From contig NC_065883.2 in NCBI RefSeq assembly GCF_932274485.2, forward strand, positions 73,367,839 to 73,431,838: a stretch of DNA of 64,000 bases, read 5' to 3'. Under the pieces are notes generated by a model that ran no database searches, was not told the origin of the DNA, and saw only the letters and a program-made list of their open reading frames with translations. The position numbers were made by a program, and so were the translations under genes. This document shows, in pieces, positions 42,101-45,564 of the stretch (position 1 is its first letter; every line of letters starts with the position of its first letter). This DNA comes from Patella vulgata (lineage: Eukaryota > Mollusca > Gastropoda > Patellidae).

Positions 42101-45100
42101 ACAGAGCGACAGGCAGATGGCTAAATCTATTTGTTAAGGCCAGCTCAATGTTTGTCAAGGTCGCTGAGATGTAGTAAATAAGGTTAGGGCACCTGATTGT
42201 TGGCAAGATTGCAGGTTAGGTTTAAGAATTTGGGGGAGAGGTTAAGTCTGTAGGTTAGGGTTAGGCATAGGCATACGGGCTCGATGAGAGTTAGGGGGGC
42301 AGAACCCGAAATGCCCGAAATAGCGGCGCCTATATTCCTTGAGAGGCGAAGAAGCAGAGCTCCCCTTGTATTGTACCCCCGCCCCCCCCCCCCCCCCCAA
42401 GAAAATTTTTGAATATTTGACGGCTGCAAACATAATTTCCTGCTATTTCAGCCTGTGAACAAAGCAATTGCAAAGTGGTCTAATATAGCCTAATTAAGAT
42501 GGCTGACTCTAATTCCAATCAAAAGATCAATGGTTTACAGTCCACGAAGATGTGACCGTTTGGAGAAAATTTTGAAAATTTAACAGCCGCATACGCATTT
42601 TCCTGCTATTAACAGAAAAGTAAAATTATTGTTTTATTAGGGCTCAATGACAGTTAGGGAAGAAAAACTAGAAATGCACGTAAAAATTTCAGGTTTACAG
42701 ACAGCAGCGCCGGTTTTGACGGCCACAAATGCATTTTTACTGCTATTCCAGCCCGTAAAATTAGTGTTTTATTAGATTTCGGGCACTTTATTTTGCCAAC
42801 TAGATGAAATTAAATTTTTTTTTTCACTTTACCCTTCTGCCCGAAAAGTCAGCTTGCCGCCCCCCCACCCCCCTGGCTCGTACGCCTATGGGGTTAGGGT
42901 AAGCATTAGGGCTAGGTCCAGGGTTAGGGTTAGGTTTAGCGCTAGGCCTGTTTACATCTTGTGACCTGTGACAACAATATAGTCTACTTCCAGAGGAAAT
43001 GTGGGCCTATAAAAAAGAGAAATGATCGACTTACCGGCAGAGCTAAAAATGCATTGAAATAATCCAAGAAAAGGTCATCATAGGTCAGCAAATCTTCCAG
43101 GTTCTCGGGGCTTATTTCAAGGACTGAAATTTATAAATAGAAATAGAAATAAATAGAAATTGAAATAGAAATTGAAATTGAAATAGAAATATCTTAATAG
43201 ATCGTCGGAGAAGATCTAACAGAAGTCAAATCGTAGCCGGTCGCCAAATTGTTCATAGGCAGAAACTATGTCGGAGTCTGTAATTGTATAACACCAAAGA
43301 TTAGACAAGGAAGTCATTTTCTTAGTCACGATGTTTATTAGTTCCTTTATGCCACCGTCAGACCTGGGTGAGGTTCTTACTGCGCTTCTGCGACCGTACA
43401 GCAACCAGAAAATACACAAGATCCCCGGCAAACGTGAACACAACTTTGAGAAGTGCCCCCAAAATTATAAGCACTTGAAAAAAGTCGCGTTCTTACAGCT
43501 TTCCAGGTCACATCGCAGAACCTTTGAGTTTGGTTGAACATGCTCAAAATGAACGCCGTGACTCGGCGATCATTGGCGACCAGAGAGACCACCGAACCAT
43601 ATCTAACGTTTCCACCACGCTTATGACGACCTTGGCGGTATTTTCATATTGCAGCTATATAGGGACGGATAGGAACGGCCAGCGGGAACTAGGTGTTGAC
43701 AGAAGAACAAGGATGGAAACCGCCCAAGATGTCTAAATCATCATGTAAAAGTTAAACCTCAAAGTGTAACAGTAAGCCTAACTTGACACGACAGTTTCGT
43801 GGTACCCCAAATCAAAGACGACAATTCTGGCGATCGCGCGGTCCGCAAGACGGAACTTTCCCGCCAAAATTGTAGCGCTGGTTCCGTGAGTAAGACAATC
43901 TACCTGTCGTAAAGGAGACATATAAGCTTCATATTTTGCAATTATCTACCGAATCTTACCAAGTTGTAACCATTCCTCATCAGAAAGATATTGTTCGTCT
44001 TCTAAAAGAAGTTTCGGAATATCAGTAACCTCACCCATGCATATCCAATTTACGTGTTCCTGTTCCAAGATCAAAAATACAAAGTTCACGCGTTCTTGTT
44101 CCAAAATTAAATAAATAGAGTTCAGGTGTTCTTATTCCAATATTAAAAATATAAAGTTCACGTGTTCTTGTTCCAATATCAAAAATATAAAGTTCACGTG
44201 TTCTTGTTCCAATATTAAATATCGTGTTCTTAATTGTTCCAATATTAAAAATATAAAATTCACGTGTTATTCCAAAATTAAATATATAAAGCTTCCGTGT
44301 TCTTGTTCCAAAATAAAGTTCACGTGTTCTTGTTCCAATATTGAAAATATATAGTTCACGCTTTCTTGTTCCAGGATTGAAAATATAAAGTTCACGTATT
44401 TTTGTTCCAATGGCGAAAATAAGCCCACGTGTTCTTGTTCCCAAATTAAAAGTATTATAGATTCGTTCTATAAATTAATCTAAATCCGTCCATTGTTTGT
44501 TCTCATAGCATAGTGAAGGCTTTATCTAGTTGGTACGCAAACTTTTCCTTCCGATAAGAAAAACGATTCATTAAAACGTTTTCATTTTCCTGTCACCATA
44601 TGAACAACAACGACGTCTTTTCCTTGTCGCGTTACCATGATTAGCCGTATCTCGGAAATTGTAATAAATACATAAAGTACATAAATCATAATCTAAATAG
44701 GGTATTTTATTGGATAAATATTTACTAGAGTTATTATCGTGTAGATTAGATCATTACGAATTCATTTATCACGTTATGACTGTCCGGGCATAATTTCCTT
44801 TATAGCAAGCACACTACTGTCTTCGTTAACCCTGGGTTATACGCTGGCTCGCGAGGTCCCGAGTTCGATACCTCCATTGACCGAGAAAGTTCATCAGGAT
44901 TTTCCGACGTAAGATCATAGGCGTACGGGGAAATTTTTGACTGGGGGGGGGGGGGGGCGGTGGAGGTTGGTGCCCAAAAAATGTAGTTAGCTTCTTAGTA
45001 TGTTACATAATATACAACTTTTATAAGCCTATGCGTAAGATTTAGATGAACTGTGTGTTCTTCTTTTAATAATTCAACAACAGATATTGAAAAATGAATT

Positions 45101-45507
45101 TATTGAAAATTTCTGGCGAAGTTATGGCTCTTTGAAGATGTAGCGAAGATCTGTATTATCGTAGCAACGGTACTGGACAACCTAGACTAAGACGGATGGC
45201 CTGGAAAGGGGGCGAAGGGGCAAACACTGCGGTCACGTGTACAGTTGCAATTCATTTGCTATCCGAACAAAAATTTCCTCATAGCACACTGCATGGCGTG
45301 CAGGAAGTAAAAAGTTAAATTCCAATTCATTTCATTTCAATTTAATAAACGCGTGTTCGCTTTAATGAGGACCTCGTTGGTTTTCTCTGGGTCCTCCGGT
45401 TTCCTCTCACTGCTAAAGACCCCTACGCGCAAACGAATTATTGAAATGAAATTTAACCATATGTTAGTCCCGAAATGACCTAGTTTGTGTCGAGTGGACG
45501 TTAAACC

Positions 45508-45564
<57 letters not shown>

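Noticed and set aside
42182-42995. True telomere or chromosome end
   Set aside because: The GGTTAGGG words are short, degenerate and inside a MITE family seen three times.
44031-44444. 137-codon repeat-protein frame
   Set aside because: It is a 36-bp minisatellite, whose length is a multiple of three, so the frame stays open.
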